41,839 nucleotides of DNA, from assembly GCA_018401935.1 (NCBI GenBank), contig JAGYJQ010000011.1, positions 1 to 41,839 of the forward strand, given 5' to 3'. Positions 26,992 through 37,083 of the stretch are shown one piece after another. The notes under the pieces are model-generated. The model had not been told where the DNA came from. It was given only the letters and a program-made list of their open reading frames with translations, and searched no databases. The position numbers and the translations under genes were made by a program. Every line of letters begins with the position of its first letter. Position 1 is the stretch's first letter. Source of the stretch: Balneolaceae bacterium. GTDB taxonomy: Bacteria; Bacteroidota; Rhodothermia; Balneolales; Balneolaceae.

Positions 26992-29109
26992 TTGAAATTT
27001 TCTCTGCTACTACTGGGTTTTGCATTCAGTGCGCAAATAGTTTTTTCTCAAGCGTCTTTTGAACGTCTTGAGACCGATGCAGGTGTTTTTGGGTTATCCA
27101 TTACTAACTTTGGAACTCTTGGAAAACCGGACGTACGTACAAATCCTGAAGGTGGGTTTAGTATGCGTTACCCGACTAATACAGGTACGGAGCATTTATT
27201 TGAGGCTGGAATATGGATTGGAGCTCTTTATAACCAATCCCAATTACGGGTTTCAACAGCATCGGTTACTACTTCCGGTGGGTATGCACGAGGTGGAGCG
27301 GGTTTTGAATTTACAGCGGATGCCCCACTCACGCAGCGAAGTACGAATCCAAATGATGAATATTTCTCACCATTTTCGGTTGGAGAGCAAGATATTATAG
27401 CCCAATTTTCAGATAAACGAAGGGACATCAATGGTACTCCTATTAGCGGACATGATACCCCTTTGTACGCCGATGTAACCTTAGAGAGCTATAACTGGAG
27501 TTTCCCTTTTACAGAGAATTTCACCATTCTTCGTTACGATATTACCAACAATAGCGACAAATACGCTGCACCTGCAACATGGGATAGTGTGTTCATTGGA
27601 ATGTATGCCGATTTGGTGGTACGAAATGTGAATTCAGCCACCGAGACTGGAGGCGCCTTTTTTAATAAAAACGGAATTGGTTATTTAGATTCATTGTATA
27701 CCGCTTATGTGTTTGATGCCGGTTCTCCTGATAATCCGTCTATCAATACTTACGGTGCTATGTCCATTATTGGAGCCGATTACCGTGGGCAGTATTTCCA
27801 CCCTTCTAATGCCGATTACCTAACAGAAAATGGATATCGGGCTCCTTTTATAACGCCTAGTTATTGGTTGTTTAGTTCAGGTACTGGGCTTTATGTTCGT
27901 CCTTCGGATGATCAACAACGTTACGAACGAATGGCAGTGCCGTTCCCTATGGATTCCGTGATTTTAGGCGAAACCGTTCGAGAGCAATTACGGACCGATG
28001 GTCAAACAGGGAATGGGAATTATATTTCAATGTTATCGATGGGCCCATTTAATCAAGTTGAGCCGGGTGAAACTATTTCTGTGTACTATGCATTTTCTGC
28101 TGCTTTAAAACCCGATGAGTTTCAAGGGATTTCTGGTAAAGAGATCGACGATGAGGAATCAAGAGTGGAGCTTACCAAAACAGTGAATGCTATTAACAAA
28201 GTATTCCAAGGTGAGGATAAGAACAATAATGGAGTGTTGGATGCTGGCGAGGACACCGATGGAAATGGGGTGTTAACTCGTTACTTGTTTCCTACTCCTC
28301 CAGATAACCCAAGAGTGAGAGCACAGCTAGAAGCAGGTAAAGTAACCTTGTATTGGGATAAAACTGCGGAGCGGTCTCGTGACCGAGTTTCTGGTGAGCA
28401 AGACTTTGAGGGATATCGAATTTATCGCTCAGAGCTAGGAGAAGATATTAATCCTCAGCCACGTCTTATTCGGGAGTTTGATAACCCAGCCAATGCGGTG
28501 GGGTTCAATACCGGTTTTAATGAAGTAGAGCTAGCACAACCCGTACGATTTGAAGGAGATACTACTACCTATCACTACGCATATGAGTTGAATAATTTAT
28601 TAAGTGGTTGGCAATATCAATTATCGGTCACTGCCTTCGACAAAGGAAGTGACGAATTTGGGATAGAAGGATTGGAAAGTAGTGCTAATGTGAACGCGAT
28701 TCGTGTGTTTCCAGGAACTCCGGCAAATACTCAGTTTGGGAGTGAAGATGCCAAGTTTCAAGTTGGGGTATATCCCAATCCATACCGACTTAATGCAGCA
28801 TGGGATGGTCTCGCGGAAGGAGACCGTAAGCTCTATTTTTATAATTTACCAGCAAAGTCAGAAGTACGAATTTACACCATTTCGGGTGATATCATAGCAG
28901 AGTTTGAGCACGATGCAGATGATTATAATGGCGATATCGATTGGTTCCAGAATTATAGTGACGATCCGCGTGTTATGGCAGGCGGTGAACACGCTTGGGA
29001 TTTACAGTCCTCAGCGAATCAGATCTTAACTACGGGATTATACCTGTATTCCGTAAAAGACATAGCATCAGGAGAGGTGCAAACAGGTAAATTAGTAATC
29101 ATAAAATAA
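26992..29109 (+). CDS. Secreted protein with type IX-like C-terminal sorting domain
   Basis: The protein of about 705 residues is exported. I place the start at TTG 26992, which gives a normal signal peptide (KFSLLLLGFAFSAQIVFSQ). The open frame begins at a TTG in 26935, but a TATCTTTA -7-like box at 26948 would put transcription start after it. The middle holds a fibronectin-III-like segment (ARVTLYWDKTAERSRD region) and an Asp-rich, possibly calcium-binding stretch (EDKNNNGVLDAGEDTDGNG). The end, from GVYPNPYR to GLYLYSVKD and TGKLVIIK, is a type A-like C-terminal domain used by type IX secretion. Function and ligands are unknown. Eleven bases separate it from the next gene. Confidence 0.8.
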   Translation: MKFSLLLLGFAFSAQIVFSQASFERLETDAGVFGLSITNFGTLGKPDVRTNPEGGFSMRYPTNTGTEHLFEAGIWIGALYNQSQLRVSTASVTTSGGYARGGAGFEFTADAPLTQRSTNPNDEYFSPFSVGEQDIIAQFSDKRRDINGTPISGHDTPLYADVTLESYNWSFPFTENFTILRYDITNNSDKYAAPATWDSVFIGMYADLVVRNVNSATETGGAFFNKNGIGYLDSLYTAYVFDAGSPDNPSINTYGAMSIIGADYRGQYFHPSNADYLTENGYRAPFITPSYWLFSSGTGLYVRPSDDQQRYERMAVPFPMDSVILGETVREQLRTDGQTGNGNYISMLSMGPFNQVEPGETISVYYAFSAALKPDEFQGISGKEIDDEESRVELTKTVNAINKVFQGEDKNNNGVLDAGEDTDGNGVLTRYLFPTPPDNPRVRAQLEAGKVTLYWDKTAERSRDRVSGEQDFEGYRIYRSELGEDINPQPRLIREFDNPANAVGFNTGFNEVELAQPVRFEGDTTTYHYAYELNNLLSGWQYQLSVTAFDKGSDEFGIEGLESSANVNAIRVFPGTPANTQFGSEDAKFQVGVYPNPYRLNAAWDGLAEGDRKLYFYNLPAKSEVRIYTISGDIIAEFEHDADDYNGDIDWFQNYSDDPRVMAGGEHAWDLQSSANQILTTGLYLYSVKDIASGEVQTGKLVIIK

Positions 29110-29120
29110 CCCTAATAACT

Positions 29121-32100
29121 ATGAATAAGGCTACAAATAACATGTTAAGGCAAGGATTGTTAGCAATGCTTGTTATGCTAGTAAGTGCAGGGTCAGCCCT
29201 TGCACAACAAAGCTTGTTTTTCTCTGAGTATATTGAAGGTGGCGGAGATAACAAGGCATTTGAAATTTACAATCCAACTGATGCTGCTATCGACTTAGGT
29301 AACTACATCGTACTTGGAAATTATAATGGTAACCCTTTTAACGATACCCTTCGTTTTCCTATGGGAACTATGTTGGAATCTATGGATGTATTTGTGGTTG
29401 CTCATGCAAATGCTAATGAGGCCATTACTTCTGTTGCCGATTCCTTAGTGCAAAATCCATTCAGTGGAGGTAGTTCTTTTATTGCTGTTTTTAATGGCGA
29501 TGACGCAAGAGCTCTAGTTCATATCGAAGGTACGGACTCAACTATTATAGATATGTTTGGAACTAGCGAAGAAGATCCTGGTAGTGGATGGGATGTTTCT
29601 GGAGTCACTGCCGGTACCAAAGACAGAACCCTGGTTCGAAAAGCATTCATTGAGCAAGGAAACCCAATTCCACTATCATCCTTTGGTGTTGGAATGATGT
29701 CATCCGAATGGGATGTTTATGAAAAAGATGACTTTTCGCATATCGGGTCACATGATTTTGGAGTACCACCAACCATCCGTGACTTCAACACCTATCCAGG
29801 ACTAACAGAATTCTCTGTAGATGCCATTCAAGGACATCCACTTAGAGGAGAGGCCCATACAGTAACTGCGGTAATTACCTCTTATCCTAAAAGTTCCGGT
29901 CTTTCCAATCCTCGTGATACAGACAATGACGGTATTATGGATGCTATATCTCGTATTCACGTTTTTGTTACTGATACCCATGCCGTTTCTATGGGCCGTG
30001 AAGGGATGTCTATTCAGTTAGTTGAATCGGACTATGGCCAATTAGAGTCTTTGGTACGTGGCGATGTCATCACCTTTGATGCTACTCTTGGTTTCTATAA
30101 TGGTACTGCTCAGGTCGGAGTAGAGAATGTTACTCTTGTAGGTAATGTAAATGATGACCTCACTCAGTATGCGTCACTTTTAGAGCCTTGGGAAGTGCCT
30201 ATGAGTGAATTAAACACCTTTACAGGTACTGAATTGTACATGAACATCGAAGGATATCTAAAATATAACGGAGCATATGTTTCATTTCCATCAGCTACGG
30301 TAACCCAAGCGGGTGAGTTTAACGGTCGAGTCGATTGGTCGGTAAATCAAGGTGGCTCTCGTATGTATGTATACGACACTTCCCTTCGATTCAGAAACGA
30401 CCATGCTGTTGGTGCAGAAGGTTATATCCCTTCCTATAACGCACGAAGAATCGACGGTGAAGACGGTCCATTTGTTGCCCCAGCTTCTGGAGCTAATGTA
30501 GATATTAGTGGATTTATAAATTATGTAGGTGACGACCCTGACGCACTTGTTCCTAGTGGGAATGGTGCCCTTTCTATCAACCCATTTGAAGATGGAGTGG
30601 TATGGTTGAACGAGGCACGTTTTGTGGATGGTCAAGATGTTGGTGGAACTACTTTTAGTTGGCCCAATGACCTAGTAGTAAATGGATTACCTCCTGTGTT
30701 TTCTAATATCATGCTATCAGATTCAGCGATTACTTCTACCGATGAAGTGACCGTTAGCGCTGATATTGTAGGAGCCGAAGGAGCTACTATAGCAGCAGTG
30801 AGCTTAACCTACAGTGTTGGTGGTAAGGATTCTACCGTTACAATGACCAACTCTGCTGGTAATACCTACGAATTTACACTTCCTGCTTTCCCTAATTTCT
30901 CAGCGGTTTCTTTTCATATTGAAGCGACTGACTCAGAAGGATTGACAGGACGTGCGCCTTTATCTGGCGGGTTCAATTTCTTTGTGCAGGATGAAGCCAT
31001 CACAACCATTGAGTTTTTACAAAAAACTGGAGATGGTAAACCTGGTGACAGTCCACTCTTTGGACTCGGTAACTTAGACGTTAACATAACCGCTACTGTA
31101 GTGGCAAGTGCTGTTACCGATGGGTTTATTGTAATTCAAGACAAAGCTGCTGCTTGGTCTGGTATTTTTGTTGAGCAAGATAATGCTACTTCTGCCTTAG
31201 CAAAGGGAGACATTATCAACATCACCAATTTAGCTACCAATGAGACCTTTGGTGTTACTTCAGCTATCCTTAACGAGTTCACTAAAACAGGAACGAATGC
31301 GGAAATGGATACCTTAGCTATGCCTGCCATCACCCAAGATGTTGTGGCAAACTTCGAAGCACACGAAGGTTTGTTACTATCATTGGACGATGTACGTGTC
31401 ATTACCAACCAAGCCGATGGAGGTTCTGATTACGGTGAGTGGATGATTGGTTCACGTCAAGGTGGTGGTGCTGCTGATACCCTAGAAGTAGGTGAAGGCC
31501 TCCGAGTAGATGATAACGTAAACTTTGGCCAATTAACCTATGGAGCTGACCTAAACGAACATGTGAAAATTGGGGCGGTAATCGATAACTTCACAGGGGT
31601 TCTACATTACAGCTTTGGTAATCCAAAAATGATCCTGCGTAGTCTGGATGATGTTACGTCTTCTGACTGGACAGTTCCGATGACAGACTTTGTATTGAAA
31701 ACACCAGATGCAGGAGCTACCGTTATTGCCGATGCAGACATAACACCAACTTGGGCTGCAACCAGTGACCTAGATGGTAATGCAGTAACCTATGAGTGGG
31801 TATTGTACGGTCCAGACTCAACTGAAATCGTGGCAGTTCCTGCTAACGACGAAGGGGCAGCTACTGAAGTAACCTTACCTGCTTCTGTGGTTGACGGTTT
31901 ACTTGTTGCTGCTGGTGTAGCTGACGATGCAAGTGCTGACCTATTATGGAACGTTCGCGTGAGCGATGGAGTGGATACTTTAGCTGTATCTAGTGGTTAT
32001 GATATTGATTCTAATACCTTCACTCCTATTTATCGTGCCATTACCTTGACCAACAGTGCATCGGTTAACAACGAAGTGGTAGCAGGACTTCCTGAGAAGT

Positions 32101-32357
32101 TTGACCTCAAGCCTAACTATCCTAACCCATTTAACCCAAGTACTCGTATTTCATTTGACCTACCTGAGTCAGCTGAAGTTCGACTAACGGTATTTGATGT
32201 GTTGGGTAGACAAGTAGCAACTTTGGTCAATCAGCCAATGAAAGCGGGTTCTCATACCGTGAATTTTGATGCTCAACGTTTAGCGAGTGGGGTATACATA
32301 TACCGACTAGAAGCAGGCAGCTTCAGTATGACTCGAAACATGATGTTGATTAAATAA
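29121..32357 (+). CDS. Large secreted protein: lamin-tail-like domain, OB-like domains, type IX C-terminal domain
   Basis: The 1078-residue protein has a signal peptide ending ALAQ (about 29). Residues 30-165 look like a lamin-tail (LTD) domain: SLFFSEYIEGGGDNKAFEIY and the later NYIVLGNYNG. Two OB-like domains follow: about 235-345 (HTVTAVITSYPKSSG) and about 650-760 (FIVIQDKAAAWSGIFVEQDN), similar to those in secreted nucleases. No nuclease motif was found. The last 80 residues (LKPNYPNPFNPSTRISFDLP to SMTRNMMLIK) are a textbook type A sorting domain of the type IX system, so it should be secreted and held at the surface. The codons favour GGT, GCT and AAC, suggesting high expression. A terminator follows. 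Confidence 0.87.
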   Translation: MNKATNNMLRQGLLAMLVMLVSAGSALAQQSLFFSEYIEGGGDNKAFEIYNPTDAAIDLGNYIVLGNYNGNPFNDTLRFPMGTMLESMDVFVVAHANANEAITSVADSLVQNPFSGGSSFIAVFNGDDARALVHIEGTDSTIIDMFGTSEEDPGSGWDVSGVTAGTKDRTLVRKAFIEQGNPIPLSSFGVGMMSSEWDVYEKDDFSHIGSHDFGVPPTIRDFNTYPGLTEFSVDAIQGHPLRGEAHTVTAVITSYPKSSGLSNPRDTDNDGIMDAISRIHVFVTDTHAVSMGREGMSIQLVESDYGQLESLVRGDVITFDATLGFYNGTAQVGVENVTLVGNVNDDLTQYASLLEPWEVPMSELNTFTGTELYMNIEGYLKYNGAYVSFPSATVTQAGEFNGRVDWSVNQGGSRMYVYDTSLRFRNDHAVGAEGYIPSYNARRIDGEDGPFVAPASGANVDISGFINYVGDDPDALVPSGNGALSINPFEDGVVWLNEARFVDGQDVGGTTFSWPNDLVVNGLPPVFSNIMLSDSAITSTDEVTVSADIVGAEGATIAAVSLTYSVGGKDSTVTMTNSAGNTYEFTLPAFPNFSAVSFHIEATDSEGLTGRAPLSGGFNFFVQDEAITTIEFLQKTGDGKPGDSPLFGLGNLDVNITATVVASAVTDGFIVIQDKAAAWSGIFVEQDNATSALAKGDIINITNLATNETFGVTSAILNEFTKTGTNAEMDTLAMPAITQDVVANFEAHEGLLLSLDDVRVITNQADGGSDYGEWMIGSRQGGGAADTLEVGEGLRVDDNVNFGQLTYGADLNEHVKIGAVIDNFTGVLHYSFGNPKMILRSLDDVTSSDWTVPMTDFVLKTPDAGATVIADADITPTWAATSDLDGNAVTYEWVLYGPDSTEIVAVPANDEGAATEVTLPASVVDGLLVAAGVADDASADLLWNVRVSDGVDTLAVSSGYDIDSNTFTPIYRAITLTNSASVNNEVVAGLPEKFDLKPNYPNPFNPSTRISFDLPESAEVRLTVFDVLGRQVATLVNQPMKAGSHTVNFDAQRLASGVYIYRLEAGSFSMTRNMMLIK

Positions 32358-32379
32358 ATTTTTTGATGTAAATCATTTT

Positions 32380-32417
32380 GAGATGAGAGCGGGAGTTCTC
32401 ATCTCATCTTCTTTTTT
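32380..32417 (+). terminator. Rho-independent terminator after the large secreted protein
   Basis: GAGATGAGA (32380-32388) pairs with TCTCATCTC (32397-32405) around an eight-base loop, followed by ATCTTC and six T. It closes the two-gene unit 26992-32357 and separates it from the surface operon that starts at 32542. Confidence 0.75.
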
Positions 32418-32541
32418 GTACCTCGGTACCTTGTTCACGTAAGTAGTTTATTAATTAGTTGACCCTATTAGTTCATTCAATTAGAAACGTAAAAACCCAC
32501 CTCAGGTGAGATTAACCCTTAAAGTTTCGAATTTACTGCTC

Positions 32542-34089
32542 ATGCCCGTACGATTATGTTCTTATTTGCGCAGCCAACTATCCCTTCTTGGAGTGCTAGT
32601 CTTGGGCATCCTATGGGCTTCTTGTGATGCTGGAATAACTGGGGACTATATCGAAAACCAAGCCCCCAGCACCTACATGACCATCGCGGGCATCGATCGG
32701 GAAGATGAGTTCAGATTGTCCAGTCAAATTAGAATTTCATGGTGGGGCAACGATCCAGATGGCTATGTGGTAGGTTACGAATACGCCATAAATGACACCT
32801 CAGAGGGAGCATGGTCCTTCACAACCAGAACCGATAGTACCTTCATTTTACCTATTACAGAAGGCCAAACGGTGGATGACGTGTTGTTTAAAGTGCGTGC
32901 TATCGATAACGATGGTGCCAAAGATCCACTTGGAGCCAGACTGCAATACCCTATTATTAATTCAACCCCATCGGCTGCCTTCAAGCCAACTGAAACCCCA
33001 GCTGACACTATGTTTGGAATTGCTAGTTTCGGCTGGACCATAGACGATCCTGATGGGTTGCTGAATGTTAGAAGCACTCAAATTGCGTTCAATGACACGC
33101 TCAATGGGTGGGTAGATATTCCTTTTAATGCCGCAAACAATGGAGAGCTTTTTATTTCAGTATCCGTTGACAACAAGACCGAGGGGATCAAAACAGGTCA
33201 GGTGTATCTTGGGCGTTCCTACAGCAGCGCTATAGATGCAGAAGGGAACCCCATACTAGTTAGTGGAATTGAAGTTGGGGCGACGAATACCGCCTACGTT
33301 CGAACCATCGATGCCGCAGGGGCAGTCAGTGAACGTGATCAGATCCAGTGGTATGTAAAACAACAAAAATCCAAGGTATTATTTCTAAACGACATTGGTA
33401 AAAATTCATCCCTTGATGATATGAACTGGCATCTTAGCTATTTAAACGAATTGGGGATTAATCCGGATATTTGGTTAATAAACACCGGCCAACCTGCATT
33501 AGGGACTATTGAACTCTCGGATCAATTCCCAAAAGTGGTGGATCCTACACTTAAAAAAACCTTAGCACAATGGGACCATATCTATTGGGTTTCCGACGAT
33601 GTAGATCGAAATATTGTACACGCCTTAGACATTACTTCTGAATTTTTCGCTGGAGGTGGAAGTATGTTTGTGACCATTCCCATGAAAGAGGTTTCCCAGG
33701 AAGACGTAATATTTAACTTTCTTCCGGTTGATTCGATTGGCTTCTTTCCAACAGGCGGTATAGAGACAGGATTTGTTATTAACGCTGGAACCGAAATAAC
33801 TCCCGTAGATGAACCCACAGCTCCGACCTTGAAATTGGAATCTCGTGTGGTAGGCTGGTATCCATTAAAAGCGGTATCTGGTTCTACCTTATTATATGAG
33901 TCGGATTATCGTGCAACGACGTTGCTTGGATTCATTACAGACTACACCATAATGGAAGGGGTAAGCATTCAGAACACCGAAGGTAATCTCATTTACTTTG
34001 GAATGGATTTGACCAAACTTAATGGGAATAACAACATGAAGGAATTTATCGAATACATGTGCATACAACAGTTAGGATTCCAACAATAA
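32542..34089 (+). CDS. Surface lipoprotein with Ig/FN3-like domains and GATase1-like region, unknown ligand
   Basis: A 515-residue lipoprotein from ATG 32542, with signal and lipobox WASC (Cys28); a GTG at 32506 would extend it by twelve residues. Residues about 30-275 contain two beta-sandwich-like segments with patterns such as ISWWGNDPDGYVVGYEYA and FGWTIDDPDGLLNVRST, resembling FN3 or cadherin-type folds. From about 278, KVLFLNDIGKNSSLDDMN to FFAGGGSMFVTIP looks like a class I glutamine-amidotransferase-like (ThuA/DUF4350-like) fold without an obvious catalytic triad. It is followed after 11 bases by the TonB receptor gene, so it is a candidate outer-membrane partner for the receptor. It is not SusD-like. 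Confidence 0.75.
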   Translation: MPVRLCSYLRSQLSLLGVLVLGILWASCDAGITGDYIENQAPSTYMTIAGIDREDEFRLSSQIRISWWGNDPDGYVVGYEYAINDTSEGAWSFTTRTDSTFILPITEGQTVDDVLFKVRAIDNDGAKDPLGARLQYPIINSTPSAAFKPTETPADTMFGIASFGWTIDDPDGLLNVRSTQIAFNDTLNGWVDIPFNAANNGELFISVSVDNKTEGIKTGQVYLGRSYSSAIDAEGNPILVSGIEVGATNTAYVRTIDAAGAVSERDQIQWYVKQQKSKVLFLNDIGKNSSLDDMNWHLSYLNELGINPDIWLINTGQPALGTIELSDQFPKVVDPTLKKTLAQWDHIYWVSDDVDRNIVHALDITSEFFAGGGSMFVTIPMKEVSQEDVIFNFLPVDSIGFFPTGGIETGFVINAGTEITPVDEPTAPTLKLESRVVGWYPLKAVSGSTLLYESDYRATTLLGFITDYTIMEGVSIQNTEGNLIYFGMDLTKLNGNNNMKEFIEYMCIQQLGFQQ

Positions 34090-34100
34090 ACGATAAGCCA

Positions 34101-37082
34101 ATGAATACAAAAAAACATATCCGTTCTTTTTTATTTCTAGCTGGCTGCTTCGTTAGTTTGATGGTTTTTAGCAGCACGGTACTTAAGGCACAAAGTACCG
34201 GTGATATTACCGGGGTTATTACCGAAGAGACCACGGGCGAGACCTTACCGGGCGTGAATGTTCGTATCGTAGGAACAAATTTTGGAGCCGCAACGGATGT
34301 GGACGGCCGATTCACCATTAAAAGTATTAGACCTGGAGAATATACCCTCGAAATCACCTTTATTGGATTTCAAGTCACCCAATTAACGGGTATTGTGGTC
34401 ACAGCTGGACAGACAACCGAAGTAGCCCAAAGTCTTACCGAACAAATTTTTGAATCCGACCAAGAAGTAGTGGTCATTGGTGAGGCGCCTATTTTTGATG
34501 TTGAAAAATCAACTACATCATCGACTATTTCCAAAAAAGATATCGAGGCGGCGCCTATTCAGCGAGTAGAGGATGCGGTATCGCTTCAATCCGGTGTGGT
34601 TAAAGATCCTACGGGACTTTATATAAAGGGGGGGCGTGCCTATGAAACAGGCTATGTGGTAGATGGTGTTTCCGCACAGGATCCATTGGCAGGAACAGGG
34701 TTCGGACTCGACTTAGGGTCTAATTCATTCAGTAATATAGAAGTAATTACAGGCGGTGTTGGGGCAGAATATGGGGACGTGACCTCAGGAGTCGTTTCGG
34801 TGCAAACTCAAAATGGGGGAGATCGTTACGAAGGTAATTTCTCTCACAAACGAGATAATTTAGGCAGTAATGTGATGTCTAATCAGGCCAACTTTTTCTC
34901 TGATATCTATGAATTAAGCTTAGGTGGTCCATCAATATTAGCGGAACAGTTATTGCCTGCTTTAGGTATCGATTTGCCTGGATCACTTACCTTTTTTGCA
35001 ACGGGTCAAATTTCGTTAACCGATGGATATACCAAATTATCAGCCAGTCAAATTCGCTCATCCATCGTGAATAGTGATTTTTGGTCCCCTCGACAAGGGA
35101 ACCGATGGAATGGCATGGTTAAGATGACCTATAACATCAAACCTGGGGTCCGATTACAGGGCGCGTATCAACGCTCGTTAACCATCAACCAGAATACGCG
35201 AATGCTTCAGATTACAGGGGCCGATACGCAGATCCGACCTGGATTTCAGTTCGCCTTTTCAAATGGGTTTTTAGATAATGCCAGTACGTATACCCACGAT
35301 AGTAATTTGTCCTATCTAAAATATACTCAGACGCTCTCGCAGTCGGCCTTTTATGAGGTTCAGGTGAGTCGGTTATTCACCCGGCTCCGCGCCGATGCAA
35401 ACGGGCGTAAGTGGCGCCCAACCAACGTGGATAGTGAGTTTGACCCAGAGAGTATCGTGACTTCCCCTGCAGAAGAGTTTGAAGGAGGAGAGGACTTTAC
35501 CTATGTGTTAGCCGGTCCGGGTTATGTGAATAATGGGGGGATTTCTACTCTATGGCATGATCATTTTGCGGAAGAGCTTACCGTTAGAAGTAGTCTGACT
35601 AAGTTTTTTGGGGATCGCACGAATCAGATTGTAGCGGGATTTGAATTTAAATTTAATGATTATCAGTGGATTGATATTACTCGGCCTTGGATAGGGGCAC
35701 CCATATTTATTGATGAAAACAGAACATCGGAAACCTTTAGGGTAGGTGAAACTTTTGATGCATGGCGAGTTAAGCCAAAAAGAGGGGCTATTTTTGTAAC
35801 CGATAAAATAAGGTACAATGGTCTCATTGCTAACATTGGAGGACGACTAGAATATTGGGCACCTGGTCGCTACGTGGACAATGCGGTAAATAATGCCCTT
35901 GATCCAAATACCCTTTCCACCGTACCTACGTTTGTGGCACAAGATTATCTAGATAGTAGTACCGAGATTTTGGGTCTTCGTTATAAGTTTAGGTTTTTGC
36001 CTAAAATTAATGTGTCGTTCCCCGTTCGGGAGAATCAGGTGCTGTTCTTTAATTACGGACACTCGACACGAATTCCTCACCCGTCTTATATATATGCAGG
36101 TCTAGATCCTTTTTATCAAGATCAGTCCGATTTGCCTGATTTAGGGAACCCTAACTTGGATCCAGAAGTTGACATTTCCTATGAAATTGGGTTTAGAAAT
36201 CAAATTACTTCGAATGATGCGTTTAATGCTTCTGCATTCTGGCGAGATAAATATGATTTTGTAACCACTCAATCCATTCGAGTGCAGGATGTGGATGGGC
36301 GAAATGTTACTAAGGCCTTCCGTATTAATGGGGATTATGCCCGTTCTAGAGGGGTAGAGTTATCCTACTTAAAACGCTATAAGGATTTAATTCGAGGTCA
36401 ACTTTCCTTTACCTATTCACGTGCAGAGGGCCTGAGTTCTACTAACGATGATAATCTAAATGCAATTAATGCAAATCAAAATATCGGAAGTAATGTAGAA
36501 ACGCCATTAGCTTGGGATCGCCCGTTTGATATAAAAGGTAATATCACTTTTACTCATGACCGGCCACAAGGTTTATTTGGTTGGTCGGCATTAAATGACT
36601 TTCAGATCTTTTTATCCGGGGTATGGCGTTCGGGTACCCGTTATACACCTATGGAATTCGTCGGACTGCAACGAAACCCAGTTACTGGTAGAGAAGACTG
36701 GCGGCCCATTTATGAGCGCGTAGTCGATCCTGCTAAGCGTTACAGTGAATTAGGTCCTGCTTGGTTCTACATGGATTTGAATATCCAAAAATGGTTTGAA
36801 GTGCAAGGAGTTCGCATTTCTACCTTTGTTGAACTTACTAATGTGTTGGATAACCGAAGCTCTGTCATTGTTAATCCAGTTACGGGTGAAGGCTATAAAA
36901 AATATCCTCGAGACCCAGCGGCGTTAATGGCGCTTCGAAGCGATCGAAGTTATGATGTTCCTGGGAATGTTCGAGATCCAAGGTATTTGGATCCAACGGA
37001 CAATAATTTACCCGCGTATGATAACCCAGCCAATTACATAGAACAACGTCACCTAATGGTAGGGGTATCGATCCGATTCTAA
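34101..37082 (+). CDS. TonB-dependent outer-membrane receptor with carboxypeptidase-regulatory-like N-terminal domain
   Basis: A 993-residue outer-membrane receptor that imports a bulky ligand using TonB energy. After the signal (ending about LKAQ) comes a carboxypeptidase-regulatory-like beta domain (TGDITGVITEETTGETLPGV, about 33-110), common in Bacteroidota receptors. The plug domain follows (about 125-230; APIQRVEDAVSLQSGV, GLYIKGGRAYETGYVVDG), then the beta-barrel with many aromatic alternating strands and a final strand ending in GVSIRF, typical of barrel insertion. Start at ATG 34101; the longer open frame begins inside the previous gene. No SusD or SusE gene is adjacent, so it is not a typical glycan Sus system. 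Ligand unknown. Confidence 0.93.
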   Translation: MNTKKHIRSFLFLAGCFVSLMVFSSTVLKAQSTGDITGVITEETTGETLPGVNVRIVGTNFGAATDVDGRFTIKSIRPGEYTLEITFIGFQVTQLTGIVVTAGQTTEVAQSLTEQIFESDQEVVVIGEAPIFDVEKSTTSSTISKKDIEAAPIQRVEDAVSLQSGVVKDPTGLYIKGGRAYETGYVVDGVSAQDPLAGTGFGLDLGSNSFSNIEVITGGVGAEYGDVTSGVVSVQTQNGGDRYEGNFSHKRDNLGSNVMSNQANFFSDIYELSLGGPSILAEQLLPALGIDLPGSLTFFATGQISLTDGYTKLSASQIRSSIVNSDFWSPRQGNRWNGMVKMTYNIKPGVRLQGAYQRSLTINQNTRMLQITGADTQIRPGFQFAFSNGFLDNASTYTHDSNLSYLKYTQTLSQSAFYEVQVSRLFTRLRADANGRKWRPTNVDSEFDPESIVTSPAEEFEGGEDFTYVLAGPGYVNNGGISTLWHDHFAEELTVRSSLTKFFGDRTNQIVAGFEFKFNDYQWIDITRPWIGAPIFIDENRTSETFRVGETFDAWRVKPKRGAIFVTDKIRYNGLIANIGGRLEYWAPGRYVDNAVNNALDPNTLSTVPTFVAQDYLDSSTEILGLRYKFRFLPKINVSFPVRENQVLFFNYGHSTRIPHPSYIYAGLDPFYQDQSDLPDLGNPNLDPEVDISYEIGFRNQITSNDAFNASAFWRDKYDFVTTQSIRVQDVDGRNVTKAFRINGDYARSRGVELSYLKRYKDLIRGQLSFTYSRAEGLSSTNDDNLNAINANQNIGSNVETPLAWDRPFDIKGNITFTHDRPQGLFGWSALNDFQIFLSGVWRSGTRYTPMEFVGLQRNPVTGREDWRPIYERVVDPAKRYSELGPAWFYMDLNIQKWFEVQGVRISTFVELTNVLDNRSSVIVNPVTGEGYKKYPRDPAALMALRSDRSYDVPGNVRDPRYLDPTDNNLPAYDNPANYIEQRHLMVGVSIRF

Positions 37083-37083
37083 C

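Noticed and set aside
32506..32541. GTG start for the surface lipoprotein
   Set aside because: Possible, but the ATG at 32542 gives a compact lipoprotein signal with Cys28; neither start has a clear ribosome site.
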